The notes: a model not told the origin generated them from the letters alone. 32,945 nucleotides of DNA from Neorhizobium vignae (GCF_000732195.1 NZ_JNNU01000036.1:1-32945); one strand, 5' to 3'. Positions 1 through 8,341 are shown, counted from the first letter of the stretch. Program-made: numbers and translations.

Positions 1-788
1 AAGGCACGCTCGGCGTCATCACCTCCGTGACGTTGAGGCTGCAGGGCATTCCGGAAAAGATCGGCGGCGGCGTCTGCGCCTTCCCGAGCGTCAAGGCCGC
101 CTGCGACGCCGTGATCATGACCATCCAGATGGGCATTCCCGTCGCCCGCATCGAACTGCTGGACGACGTGCAGATGCGGGCCTGCAATGCCTATTCAAAA
201 CTCTCCTATCCGGAAAAGCCGACGCTCTTCCTGGAATTTCACGGCACCGAGGAAACGGTGGCGCTGCAGTCGGCGCAGTTTGCCGAGATCGCCACGGAAT
301 GCGGCGGCGACGAGTTCCTCTGGACCGCCAATGCCGAGGAGCGGGCAAAGCTCTGGAACGCGCGGCATAACGCCTATTGGGCAAGCCGGGCGCTGGCGCC
401 GGAACTCGACGGTCTGTCGACCGACGTCTGCGTGCCGATCTCGCGGCTGGCCGAATGCGTCGCCGAGACCCAGGCCGATATCGCGGAACAGGGCCTGCTG
501 GCGCCGATCGTCGGCCATGCGGGCGACGGCAATTTCCATGTGCTGGTGCTTTTCGACGGCAAGGACCCGGCCTCGGTCGATAAGGTCGAGGCGTTCATAG
601 CCCGCCTCAATCACCGGGCGCTTGCCATGGACGGTACCTGCACCGGCGAACACGGCATCGGCCAGGGGAAGATGTCGTTCCTGGAAGAGGAGCTCCACGG
701 TGCGGTCGGCCTGATGCGGACCATCAAGCAGGGCCTCGATCCGGATAATATCTTCAATCCGGGCAAGATCTTCAGGATTGCCGAATGA
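1..788 (+). CDS. FAD-linked oxidase, C-terminal part (D-lactate dehydrogenase / glycolate oxidase GlcD type), cut by window start
   Basis: The reading frame is open from base 3 and has no start inside the window, so this is the C-terminal portion of a longer protein. It begins inside the end of the FAD-binding domain (GTLGVITSVTLRL) and continues through the FAD-oxidase C domain. Hallmarks are GHAGDGNFHVLVLF, near residue 165 of the visible part and typical of the metal/substrate site, and the terminal block GEHGIGQGKM...PDNIFNPGKIF, which is the standard end of D-lactate dehydrogenase (cytochrome) and GlcD proteins. Such flavoenzymes oxidise 2-hydroxy acids to 2-keto acids and pass electrons to the respiratory chain. 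Which substrate applies cannot be decided from the C-terminal part. The stop at 786-788 lies 76 bp before the next gene on the same strand. The family call is secure; the exact enzyme is not. Confidence 0.9.
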   Translation, partial: GTLGVITSVTLRLQGIPEKIGGGVCAFPSVKAACDAVIMTIQMGIPVARIELLDDVQMRACNAYSKLSYPEKPTLFLEFHGTEETVALQSAQFAEIATECGGDEFLWTANAEERAKLWNARHNAYWASRALAPELDGLSTDVCVPISRLAECVAETQADIAEQGLLAPIVGHAGDGNFHVLVLFDGKDPASVDKVEAFIARLNHRALAMDGTCTGEHGIGQGKMSFLEEELHGAVGLMRTIKQGLDPDNIFNPGKIFRIAE

Positions 789-864
789 GATGCTCCTGCA
801 AGCTTGACTTGCCTGTGAACCCAATGGAACTAGTCTCTTAAGCAAGATCAGGGAGACGGATACC

Positions 865-3800
865 GTGTTCGGACGCATCCTGTTGGCATTCGGCGGATTG
901 GTGGTGGTGGCGCTGTTTACAGCGCTGCTCGCGCCTTTCTTCGTCGACTGGTCGAGCCTGCGCGTCAGCTTCGAGGAACAGGCAAGCCGCATCCTCGGCA
1001 AGAAGGTTACCGTCCACGGCAATGTCGATGCGCGTATACTGCCGTTTCCCTCAGTCACCCTGCATGACGTACGGGTGGGGGCAGATACGGATGGCCAGCC
1101 GCTGGTGCAGGTTGCGCGGTTTTCGATGGATATGGAGCTGGCGCCGTTCCTCTCGGGCGAGGCGCGCATCTTCGACATGCGCATCGAGGAACCGAAGGCC
1201 CGGATCCGGCTGTTGAAGGATGGCTCGCTCGACTGGATGCGCGGCAGTCGTGCGGCGATCCCGACCCGCACGGTGGTCATCGAGGACGTGCATATCACCG
1301 GCGGCGAGATCAATCTGATCGACGAACAGTCGGGGCAGTCGCGGCAGATCACCGGCCTCGCGGGTGATTTTTCCGCCGGCTCGCTGCGCGGTCCCTGGCG
1401 CGGTGAAGGCAATGCGGCGCTTGACGGTCATGAGACGCGGTTCAACCTGGCGAGCGGCACGGCGGACGCCGAGGGCAAGCGCATGCCACTGCGCCTCAGA
1501 CTCTGGCCGGATGCGCAGCCCGTCGAGGTCAATCTCGACGGCGAGCTTACCGTCGCCGACAACAAGCCGGCCTACAACGGCAACTTCACCCTCGACTTCC
1601 TGGAGGAGGAAGACGAGACCGAGCCGGTGACGCCGCCGCCGCCCGGGCCGCGCCTCAAGGGCGGGTTCGAGGTCACCAACGAACGCATTCGCATTCCGCA
1701 ATACCGGCTCGAAGTCGGGGCGGTCGACAACCCTTACGTGGTGACCGGCGAAGCGACGCTCGATACCGGCGACAAGCCTGAATTCCTGCTGACAGCCGAC
1801 GGCCAGCAGATCGACGTCAATCGGCTGGGCGAGGGGGCGCGGGCCAAGACGGGCCGCGATGCCGCGGCCTCTGCGCAGCGCCGGATCAACAATTTCATCC
1901 GGCTGGCGGCTTCGATCCCCATACCGCAGGTGCCCGGCCGCGCCAGCCTCAGGCTGCCGGCGATCGTCGCCAACGACACGACCATCCGCGATATCAGGCT
2001 CGACATACGGCCTGCCGGGCGCGGCTGGACGGTGGACAACGTAGTGGCCACCCTGCCGGGCCGCACGCAGCTGGAGGCGAAGGGCAACCTCGTGCTTCGC
2101 GACCGGACGTCCTTCGTCGGTGATATGCTGGTCGCATCCAGCCAGCCTTCCGGACTGTCCGACTGGCTTTCGGGCCGGGTGGCGCCCGAGCTGCGCCAGC
2201 TCCGCTCCGCCGGATTTTCGGCGAAGGTCAACCTGACGCCGGACCTGCAGCGGTTCGACAACCTCGAACTGGCGGTCGGTCCGGCGACGCTCAAGGGCCG
2301 TCTCGAACGCCAGTCCGCCCAGGGGCAGGTGCCCAACCTTTCGATGAGCCTTGCCGGCAACGAGATCGATATTGATGCCATGCGGGCTCTCGCCTCGCTG
2401 ATGACCGGCAATGATGCCGGGCAGGACGTGCTCGATCATCGGGTGGCCGCGACGCTGAAGGCCGACCGGTTCACCGCCTTCGGGGTTGCCGCCAACAATG
2501 TCGACACCGCCTTCACCCTGGCCGGCGGCGCGCTGTCGCTGGAGCGCCTGACGATTGGCAATGTCGAAGGTGCCACGGTTTCGGCACGAGGTCGCATAGA
2601 AGGCTCGCTGCTGGCCTATTCGGGCAATGGTAGCCTCACCTTCCGCTCCGCCGATCCGACGGCTTTCCTGACCATGCTGCGCGACCGGCTGCCCGCGCAT
2701 CCGGCACTCGCCCGGCTTGCGGCAAACGGCGCCTGGTTCGCCAACACGGATCTCGGCGCCAGCCTGACCGTCGGCGGCGACCTGAACGGCGTGGAGGTCG
2801 TCCTCAAGGGCAAGACCAACGGCAGCGCGGTCAATGCTGCCCTGAAGCTTCCGGGCCTCTTCGATCTGACGTCCGGCATCGACATGACGCTCCTTGCGTC
2901 GCTAGACAATCCCGATCCGATGATTCTCCTGGGGCAGGCCGGTCTCGATCCCCTGCCTTTCGAGGGAGACGGCGCGGGTGAACTGCTGCTCAACATCCAC
3001 CAGGGTCCGGATGCTGCCGCAAAGGCTGCGCTGACGTTCACGACCGAAAAGACCTCGCTGGACATCAACGGTGATATCCGGATCGGCAGCGAGGGGTTTG
3101 GCGAGGGGAGCGGTCACGTCACGCTCAAAAGCGCGGATCTGGAACCCTATCTGCTGATGAACGGCATCGGCCTGCCGCAGTTCGGCACCGGCATGCCGGT
3201 CGCGCTCGACGCGGATTTCAGCATGACGTCGGAGGCGATCAAAATCGCCGCCCTTAAGGGCGCGGCGGACGGCAATGGGTTCAGCGGCGACATCGCCGTC
3301 GACCGCAAGGCGCCGGGCATGCTGGCCACCGGCTCGCTCAACGTCGACAGCCTCGATCTTGCCTGGCTCGGAGAGGCGATCTACGGCCCCGTCAGCGATC
3401 CTCAGAGCGGGGCGTTTTCCTCCAAGCCCTTTGCCCGGCCGGTCTTCTCGGGCGCGGATGTCGCTCTCGACGTCAAGGCGCGAAGGTTCGATGCCGGCGT
3501 TTTCGGCAATATCGATGATTTTGCAGCCAGGGTCACCCATCGCAGCGGCGGCATCACCATCGACAACGGTGCGGGCAACTGGCAGGGCGGCCGGCTCGTT
3601 GGCCGGCTGCTGATGTCGAACGGTGACGGAACCGGACTTCTGCAGGCCCGGATTTCGGCTGAGAACGCCGACCTCGCGCCGCTCGTCTGGAAGGCTGGCG
3701 GCAAGCCGGTCGCCAGCGGCAAGCTCGATTTCAACATGTCCGCCGAATCGACCGGCAAGACCTTGGCCGAGCTCCTCGGTGCAACGAGCGGTTCGGCCGA

Positions 3801-4563
3801 ATTGCGGCTGAGGGGCCTGACCGTAGCCGGCATTAATCCCGATGCTTTGAAGCCCGTGATGGCCGGGGTCGACAAGCTTGGGGGCGAGGTGACGGAGGCG
3901 AGGGTCCGGCCGGTCGCAACCGGCCTGCTGCATCAGGGAAATGCGGTGCTCGGCAACGTGACCATCCCCATGACGATCACGGCCGGCGAAGCGCGGGCGC
4001 AGAATGTCGCAGCCGGCGTCGGCACCACGAAGCTGTCGGGCGAGGGGCGCTTCGATCTGCTGGATGACAGTCTGAGCGCAAATCTGGCGGTCACCTACGA
4101 TGCCGGGGAGGAAGCGCTGGCCGGCGGCGATCCGACCATCCGGCTCGAGTATTCGGGGGATCTTGCCGCACCCACCAAACGGATCGACATCGCGGCGATG
4201 ACGAATTTCCTGTCCCAGCGCGCCTTCGAACAGCAGCGGCGGCGCGTCGAGACGCTGCAGGCGAGCGTGCTCGAAAAGCAGCGCCTTCGCCGCGAGGTGG
4301 CGCTTTATAACTTCCAGGCGATCGAGCGGCAGGCGGCCCGCGACAAGGCGGCGGCCGAAGAGCGCGCCCGCCAGCAGGCAGCCGAGGCGGAACGCCAGCG
4401 TCAGGGGGTGGAGGCGGCGGCGCATGCGGCGGAAGAGGTGCGTCAGCGTCAGATCAGCCAGCCGCCGCAGCTCATCGTGCCTCCGACCGACGGCGCGATC
4501 CGCCAGAACTTTCCGTCCCCCGGCATTTCCAATATGCCAAGCCTGCCAGGCGTGCAGCAGTAG
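865..4563 (+). CDS. AsmA family protein, 1232 aa
   Basis: The N-terminus (residues 1-30) is one hydrophobic anchor (FGRILLAFGGLVVVALFTALLAPFFVDW). It is followed by the diagnostic AsmA opening, in which SSLRVSFEEQASRILGKKVTV precedes repeated beta-rich segments. AsmA-like proteins are inner-membrane anchored, mostly periplasmic proteins related to bridge-type lipid-transfer proteins and linked to phospholipid or envelope homeostasis. About 1230 residues is normal for the rhizobial large paralogue. After about residue 1110 the protein becomes a charged Gln/Arg/Ala-rich coiled coil (QQRRRVETLQASVLEKQRL onward), then ends in a Pro-rich tail. The GTG start at 865 is supported by GGGAG at 851-855 with a 9-nt gap. 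Long open frames on the opposite strand are codon-bias shadows. Function at the level of lipid transfer is family knowledge, not seen here. Confidence 0.92.
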   Translation: MFGRILLAFGGLVVVALFTALLAPFFVDWSSLRVSFEEQASRILGKKVTVHGNVDARILPFPSVTLHDVRVGADTDGQPLVQVARFSMDMELAPFLSGEARIFDMRIEEPKARIRLLKDGSLDWMRGSRAAIPTRTVVIEDVHITGGEINLIDEQSGQSRQITGLAGDFSAGSLRGPWRGEGNAALDGHETRFNLASGTADAEGKRMPLRLRLWPDAQPVEVNLDGELTVADNKPAYNGNFTLDFLEEEDETEPVTPPPPGPRLKGGFEVTNERIRIPQYRLEVGAVDNPYVVTGEATLDTGDKPEFLLTADGQQIDVNRLGEGARAKTGRDAAASAQRRINNFIRLAASIPIPQVPGRASLRLPAIVANDTTIRDIRLDIRPAGRGWTVDNVVATLPGRTQLEAKGNLVLRDRTSFVGDMLVASSQPSGLSDWLSGRVAPELRQLRSAGFSAKVNLTPDLQRFDNLELAVGPATLKGRLERQSAQGQVPNLSMSLAGNEIDIDAMRALASLMTGNDAGQDVLDHRVAATLKADRFTAFGVAANNVDTAFTLAGGALSLERLTIGNVEGATVSARGRIEGSLLAYSGNGSLTFRSADPTAFLTMLRDRLPAHPALARLAANGAWFANTDLGASLTVGGDLNGVEVVLKGKTNGSAVNAALKLPGLFDLTSGIDMTLLASLDNPDPMILLGQAGLDPLPFEGDGAGELLLNIHQGPDAAAKAALTFTTEKTSLDINGDIRIGSEGFGEGSGHVTLKSADLEPYLLMNGIGLPQFGTGMPVALDADFSMTSEAIKIAALKGAADGNGFSGDIAVDRKAPGMLATGSLNVDSLDLAWLGEAIYGPVSDPQSGAFSSKPFARPVFSGADVALDVKARRFDAGVFGNIDDFAARVTHRSGGITIDNGAGNWQGGRLVGRLLMSNGDGTGLLQARISAENADLAPLVWKAGGKPVASGKLDFNMSAESTGKTLAELLGATSGSAELRLRGLTVAGINPDALKPVMAGVDKLGGEVTEARVRPVATGLLHQGNAVLGNVTIPMTITAGEARAQNVAAGVGTTKLSGEGRFDLLDDSLSANLAVTYDAGEEALAGGDPTIRLEYSGDLAAPTKRIDIAAMTNFLSQRAFEQQRRRVETLQASVLEKQRLRREVALYNFQAIERQAARDKAAAEERARQQAAEAERQRQGVEAAAHAAEEVRQRQISQPPQLIVPPTDGAIRQNFPSPGISNMPSLPGVQQ

Positions 4564-4590
4564 CTGCCCCACGGAGTGCCGGTTTCCGTT

Positions 4591-4800
4591 CTATGAAGAC
4601 TTGAGCCACGTCAGGACATGGACGCGCAACGCCGACGAGAGATTGCTGGCGGCGTCCCTCTGGTCGTCGATCTCGGCGATAAGGGTCGCCAGGCTGATAT
4701 CGCGTTTTGCGGCGATCGCCTTCAATTCGAACCAGAACTCGTCCTCGAGGGAAAAACTGGTGCGATGACCGTGAAGGGTCGCGGAATGTTTGCGGATCAC
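4591..4800 (-). CDS. Ribbon-helix-helix domain protein (RHH_4 type), 69 aa
   Basis: A 69-residue protein with the pattern of the small alphaproteobacterial ribbon-helix-helix family: a basic N-terminus, a central TSFSLEDEFWFELKAIA strand-helix segment and ISLATLIAEIDDQR as second helix. RHH proteins are usually dimeric DNA binders. Many rhizobial genomes have this one immediately after DUF4169 and SspB, and its target is unknown. The start is GTG (cac at 4798-4800 on the plus strand), chosen because GGAGG lies six bases upstream on the minus strand. It is third in the minus-strand cluster after SspB and DUF4169, with a 115-bp spacer before it that could hold its own promoter. The product ends 27 bp from the end of the convergent AsmA gene. 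Confidence 0.8.
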   Translation of the reverse strand: MIRKHSATLHGHRTSFSLEDEFWFELKAIAAKRDISLATLIAEIDDQRDAASNLSSALRVHVLTWLKSS

Positions 4801-4915
4801 GAAACCCTCCGGACCTTCGGAACAAGCTCGGCTTATTCAGACTGCGGTACTTCCGGCGTCAAGCCGACCGGCTCAAGTCTGGTTAGCGGATCGTTAATAT
4901 GCACCGGATGGAAAG

Positions 4916-5110
4916 TCAGTCGTCCTTGCCGGGCTTTTCCAGGTGGCCCTGATCGAGCCCCTTCTCCGCCTTGTCGTTGCGTGCCTTGGTCAGCGACTTT
5001 TCGGCCTTGGTACGGCCGAAGGTGAGGCGGTTCTGCTCCGCCTCCTTTTCCTTTTCGAGCCGTTCCTTGGCTTTGCGGAACTGGCGAAGGTTGACGATTT
5101 CGGCGCTCAT
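4916..5110 (-). CDS. DUF4169 family protein, 64 aa
   Basis: A very small, highly charged protein starting MSAEIVNLRQFRKAKERLEKE, which is the signature of the DUF4169 family of Alphaproteobacteria. It is almost entirely Lys/Glu/Arg/Ala with no hydrophobic core, so it probably forms one long helix or is disordered. No biochemical role is known to me. It begins 21 bp after the sspB stop on the same strand and very likely shares its transcript. GGAGG is present about 10 nt upstream of the ATG. The conserved neighbourhood (sspB, DUF4169, RHH) is the best argument that the gene is real. Confidence 0.85.
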   Translation of the reverse strand: MSAEIVNLRQFRKAKERLEKEKEAEQNRLTFGRTKAEKSLTKARNDKAEKGLDQGHLEKPGKDD

Positions 5111-5131
5111 GGCTGACGCGCCTCCCGGCGC

Positions 5132-5638
5132 TTACTGCTTCTTGCGGAAGGAATCGAGCGAGATGACCGAGCCGGGCTTCTTCTCTTCGCCGGGCTTGGC
5201 TTCGGTGTCGGTGGACTTTGAAATGGCTTCCACGGGGATGGCCGTGATTTCGGCGGTGGTGTTTTCGTCCTCGTCGGCGAGCGGGACCTCGAATTCCAGT
5301 TCGAAATTCACCGACGGATCGTAGAAGCCGCGGATGGCGTTGAAGGGAACGACGAGGCGTTCCGGCGTGTCGGAGAAGGAAAGGCCGACCTCGAACTGGG
5401 TTTCGGAGACCTTGAGATCCCAGAACTGGTGCTGGACGACGATGGTCATCTGTTCGGCATATTTCGCCTTCAGGTGCTGCGAGATGCGCACGCCCGGGGC
5501 GCCGGTCAGGAAGGTGATGAAGAAATGGTGGTCGCCCGGCAGACGGCCCGTGGCCGCAACCTCGGTCAAAACCTTACGGATGACGCCACGCAAAGCGTCC
5601 TGCGCCAGAATATCGTAACGGATGTGGTCCTGCCCCAT
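5132..5638 (-). CDS. sspB: SspB-family ClpXP adaptor protein
   Basis: The protein begins MGQDHIRYDILAQDALRGVI and contains GDHHFFITFLTGAPGVRIS. It has the SspB fold core up to about residue 115, then an acidic linker, and ends in ISLDSFRKK, a C-terminal tail that in SspB proteins docks on ClpX. SspB binds the ssrA tag added to stalled polypeptides by tmRNA and delivers them to the ClpXP protease. An upstream in-frame ATG at 5656 would add six residues. I prefer ATG 5638 because AGGA lies four bases before it and the conserved family N-terminus starts there. Three ssrA copies lie directly upstream on the same strand, so tag and adaptor are neighbours. DUF4169 follows 21 bp downstream. Confidence 0.92.
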   Translation of the reverse strand: MGQDHIRYDILAQDALRGVIRKVLTEVAATGRLPGDHHFFITFLTGAPGVRISQHLKAKYAEQMTIVVQHQFWDLKVSETQFEVGLSFSDTPERLVVPFNAIRGFYDPSVNFELEFEVPLADEDENTTAEITAIPVEAISKSTDTEAKPGEEKKPGSVISLDSFRKKQ

Positions 5639-5761
5639 ACGGTCCTGTCTTTCCATTCTCTCGTCTTTTAGTCAGACGCGTTATGCCATGCCGGCCCGGC
5701 GCGGGGAAGCCCCGACGAGCATCCGAGTCAGTTCCATAGTATTCGACTGGGGAGCGAAGGT

Positions 5762-6140
5762 GAAGGCTTCTGTTGCCAGGTGCCTTCGGACCCCGCCTTA
5801 AAGTGCTACCTCTAAGGACTTAGTTCGGATTTCCCGCACCGCCATTAGGCAGCGAGAGCATAACCCTTAGCGTTGTTGTCGTTTGCAACTACACTTTTTG
5901 ACCCGATAACGGTGGTATCATGCCGAGCAAAAGTTCGATCTTTAAGCCCTTGTCGATCCTATTTCGCCCCCATCAAAAGCCGGTCCGCAAGGTTTTCCAT
6001 GCGACCGACCGGTTTTTGGTGGAGGCGCCGGGTACTGAAACCATAGGTGAGCATAAACAAGTGAGTTCACAAAACGGAGCAAGCGAAATCAGCAGGTTAG
6101 TCGCTGCGTATGTCGACGCATTGAGTTGACTGAAAAGGCT
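5762..6140 (-). ncRNA. ssrA: tmRNA, circularly permuted (two-piece) type, copy A
   Basis: On the minus strand the tag frame at 5886-5845 reads ANDNNAKGYALAA followed by TAA, a classic rhizobial ssrA tag. Upstream of it GGGGGCG (5971-5965) can pair with CGCCTCC (6027-6021), which is followed by ACCA ending at 6017. The acceptor stem is therefore formed by two pieces in permuted order: acceptor RNA first, a removed spacer (5972-6016), then coding RNA. Past the tag, GAAGGC/GCCTTC (plus-strand 5762-5767 with 5782-5787) makes the terminal hairpin. The T-arm expected before CGCCTCC is weak or missing in this copy: the sequence is GGTTTCAGTACCCGG, without a five-pair stem. The outer limit at 6140 is approximate. 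tmRNA rescues stalled ribosomes and tags the product for ClpXP. Confidence 0.8.
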
Positions 6141-6709
6141 TAGGAGAAGGTGGAGGTTTCTGTTGCCAGGTACCTCCGAACCCCGCCTTAGAGCGCTAAC
6201 AATAAGGACTTAGGTCGGATTTCCCGCACCGCCATTAGGCAGCGAGAGCATAACCCTTAGCGTTGTTGTCGTTTGCAACTACACTTTTTGACCCGATAAC
6301 GGTGGTATCATGCCGAGCAAAAGTTCGATCTTTAAGCCCTTGTCGATCCTATTTCGCCCCCATCAAAAGCCGGTCCGCAAGGTTTTCCATGCGACCGACC
6401 GGTTTTTGGTGGAGGCGCCGGGTACTGAAACCATAGGTGAGCATAAACAAGTGAGTTCACAAAACGGAGCAAGCGAAATCAGCAGGTTAGTCGCTGCGTA
6501 TGTCGACGCATTGAGTTGACTGAAAAGGCTTAGGAGAAGGTGGAGGTTTCTGTTGCCAGGTACCTCCGAACCCCGCCTTAGAGCGCTAACAATAAGGACT
6601 TAGGTCGGATTTCCCGCACCGCCATTAGGCAGCGAGAGCATAACCCTTAGCGTTGTTGTCGTTTGCAACTACACTTTTTGACCCGATAACGGTGGTATCA
6701 TGCCGAGCA
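5825..6709. repeat. Exact tandem duplication, period 390 bp
   Basis: Sequence from 5825 repeats with a 390-bp offset with no mismatch that I can see until 6319/6709, where copy C departs (GAGCAAAAG against GAGCACAGC). To the left it ends at 5824/6214 (T against G). This gives two full units and a partial third, covering the ssrA copies. The lack of mismatches implies a recent event, ongoing gene conversion, or an assembly error. Confidence 0.9.
6152..6530 (-). ncRNA. ssrA: tmRNA, two-piece type, copy B (chimeric)
   Basis: This is the second tandem copy, exactly 390 bp from copy A, with the tag at 6276-6235 (ANDNNAKGYALAA, TAA). Its upstream half (acceptor RNA, spacer and coding-RNA 5' end) is identical to copy A. 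Its downstream half past the tag carries the GGAGGT/ACCTCC hairpin (6152-6157 with 6172-6177) and the other bases of copy C. It is therefore a precise A/C hybrid with the junction in the conserved tag region, as expected from unequal crossing-over between two diverged ssrA genes. It shares the doubtful T-arm of copy A. Limits are approximate. Confidence 0.75.
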
Positions 6710-6860
6710 CAGCTTTTGTCTTTCAACACCAGTCGATCCCATGTCGCCCCCATTTACCGATGAAACGACCATCGAGTTGGTTGGTGGAGGCGGGGGCGTC
6801 GAAGCCCCGTCCTGTATGCCTATTGCACAAAAGGTTTAGCACCATTTCTCCTTGCGGAGC
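6542..6860 (-). ncRNA. ssrA: tmRNA, two-piece type, copy C (best-formed)
   Basis: The third copy, with the tag at 6666-6625. It is identical to A and B through the tag up to 6709, then diverges upstream. Its acceptor RNA is well formed: a T-arm hairpin GGGGC-TTCGAC-GCCCC directly precedes CGCCTCC-ACCA (plus-strand about 6782-6812). The CGCCTCC pairs with a GGGGGCG start of the coding RNA near 6745-6751, followed by the tmRNA-like GGGATCGAC. The spacer between the pieces differs in sequence from A and B. It is the only copy with a convincing T-arm, so it is the most likely source of functional acceptor RNA. The 5' limit near 6860 is set by a possible promoter. Confidence 0.85.
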
Positions 6861-6866
6861 GCTTTA

Positions 6867-6895
6867 TAGATAAGCTACGGGTGGATCGTTTTCAA
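6867..6895 (-). promoter_or_regulatory. Possible sigma-70-type promoter of ssrA copy C
   Basis: On the minus strand TTGAAA (6895-6890) is followed after 17 bases by TATCTA (6872-6867), just upstream of the acceptor RNA of copy C. The -35 is good and the -10 is poor (three of six); an alternative TATAA lies a few bases further on. Position relative to the RNA is the main support. Confidence 0.35.
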
Positions 6896-6927
6896 GGAGA
6901 TTTCTGCGGGCCTTTTTTATCTCTGTT

Positions 6928-6965
6928 GATGTAGACAACGGTTTCCGATGTAGACAACGGTTTCC
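6928..6965. repeat. Two adjacent copies of a 19-bp direct repeat
   Basis: GATGTAGACAACGGTTTCC occurs at 6928-6946 and again immediately at 6947-6965. It lies in the gene-free stretch between ssrA and the first accessory gene fragment, i.e. at the junction of core and accessory DNA. The rest of 6896-7178 shows no convincing gene on either strand. Confidence 0.85.
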
Positions 6966-7178
6966 AAAGACTTCTTGCGCAGCTCCCGGATCGATCATGC
7001 AAGTTGGCTAGTCGTAGTCCGTGCTCAAGTTTATCAAATTGCAACTCGGCCAAGGTTGGGTGGCCGAACCAAATGCGCCAGAGCCCCAGGTTTCGGTTGA
7101 GGGCTCCTCCGTCAACGTCCGTTTCCGCTCGTCCAGGGCCGTGCACGACAGCAAGCCGACGGGGGGCTTCTCAGGGCG

Positions 7179-7493
7179 TTGAGCCTGTTTTCGAAAACCC
7201 GTCCGATATTTGAGGAGGCATGGGGCACTTTGAGATTTGTTGGTTGCAGCCGCTGGCGCTGGGACAGCACCAATGATCATGAATGGTATAAGGTAGACGG
7301 CCATGGTCGTTACAGCGATGTTGCTCCTCGTTGGGGCGAATTCTATGAGCTAATGGGTCCCGACCCCGACCGCGATGCCGTGTCTTGGGAAAAGATCGGG
7401 GCAGACACTGTTAGCTCTCGGCATTTCCTGTATTATTTCCGCGATGAAACGCTTGAGTTCATGGCCGAAGAATGGTCGTTCATCCCAAGCTGA
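7179..7493 (+). pseudogene. C-terminal fragment of a family also present at 30340-30765
   Basis: From about residue 17 the frame matches the intact gene at 30340-30765. Shared blocks include RFV.CSRW.WD.TNDH.W, GRY...AP.WGEFYE and RHFL.YFRDETLEF. The intact paralogue has about 52 more residues before this block, which are absent here, and the only in-frame start is a TTG at 7179 without a clear ribosome site. I therefore read it as a 5'-truncated copy. The function of the family is unknown to me, but its setting among immunity genes suggests an immunity protein. It lies at the left edge of the accessory region, directly before an IS5-type transposase, so the truncation may come from recombination at the island boundary. 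Confidence 0.65.
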
Positions 7494-7565
7494 CGGCCTA
7501 GATCGGCGCTCGTTCGGCAGTTCTAGGACTTTCCTGTCGCTGCATCACCTGATTCAGATTCAGGG

Positions 7566-8331
7566 ATGAGCCGCTATGATTTGACCGACTTTGAATGGCG
7601 TGTAATCGCACCTCTCCTACCTAACAAGCCGCGAGGCGTGCCTCGCGTCGATGACCGACGGTGTTCAACGGCATCTTCTGGGTTCTACGATCAGGTGCTC
7701 CTTGGCGTGATGTCCCCGAAAGATATGGACCATATACAACGTGCTATAATCGCTTCAGGCGTTGGACGATGGCTGGAATTTGGGACAGGCTGATGGACGC
7801 AGTCACGCGCCCTTCTGGTGAGGGCGTCACGATGATCGACGGTACTTCGGTTCGCGTGCATCATTTAGCGGCAACGCTCAGGGCGGACCATCAGGATCGC
7901 TGCCTTGCTCGAAGTCGCGGTGGTCTCACCACCAAAATCCATGCCGTTACTGATGGAAACGGACTGCCAATCAAGATCGCTATCACACCTGGATATGCCC
8001 ATGATCTGACTGCGGCGAGTGAACTGCTCGATCATCTTCCCGTGGGTGCCATGCTTCTCGCAGACAAAGCCTACGACGCCGATTGGCTCCGCGCGAAGGC
8101 GAGAACAAAGCGCTCTTGGGCAAACATTCCGCCAAAATCCAATCGGAAGATACCGCTCGTGTCAGCCCTTGGCTATACAAAAAGCGGAACCTCATTGAGC
8201 GATTCTTCAGCAAACTGAAATGTTACCGACGGATTGCAACCCGCTACGACAAACTAGGTATGAACTTTCTTGCCACGACCAAGCTGGCCTGTGTTCGTCT
8301 CACCCTCCGCCATAATGAGTCCGTGGCCTAA
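7566..8331 (+). pseudogene. IS5-family (IS427-like) transposase, two frameshifts
   Basis: The three frames join into one transposase: MSRYDLTDFEWRVIAPLLPN in frame one, FNGIFWVLRSGAPWRDVPERYG to NIPPKSNRKI in frame two, then KKRNLIERFFSKLKCYRRIATRYDKL in frame three. These are the DUF4096 N-domain and the DDE domain of IS5-family enzymes, with MIDGTSVRVH, ADKAYDADWL and ERFFSKLK carrying the usual catalytic regions. Frame changes lie near 7658 (GACGGTGTTC where GGG would be expected) and near 8160, each equal to loss of one base. No convincing terminal inverted repeats were found; the element probably spans about 7,500-8,340. As written it cannot make full-length transposase unless the shifts are sequencing errors or programmed. 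Confidence 0.85.
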
Positions 8332-8341
8332 ATTTGCCGAG

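Noticed and set aside
195..1412. Long minus-strand frame opposite the oxidase and AsmA genes; similar frames at 1051-2700 and 2902-4572
   Set aside because: Composition is Arg/Pro/His-rich and follows the codon bias of the plus-strand genes; they are shadows in GC-rich DNA.
5920..6519. Two identical 69-codon plus-strand ORFs (5920-6129, 6310-6519)
   Set aside because: They lie antisense to the duplicated tmRNA sequence; identity follows from the 390-bp repeat and there is no sign of protein coding.
6928..6965. Possible CRISPR array
   Set aside because: Only two contiguous copies without spacers; no cas genes in the window.
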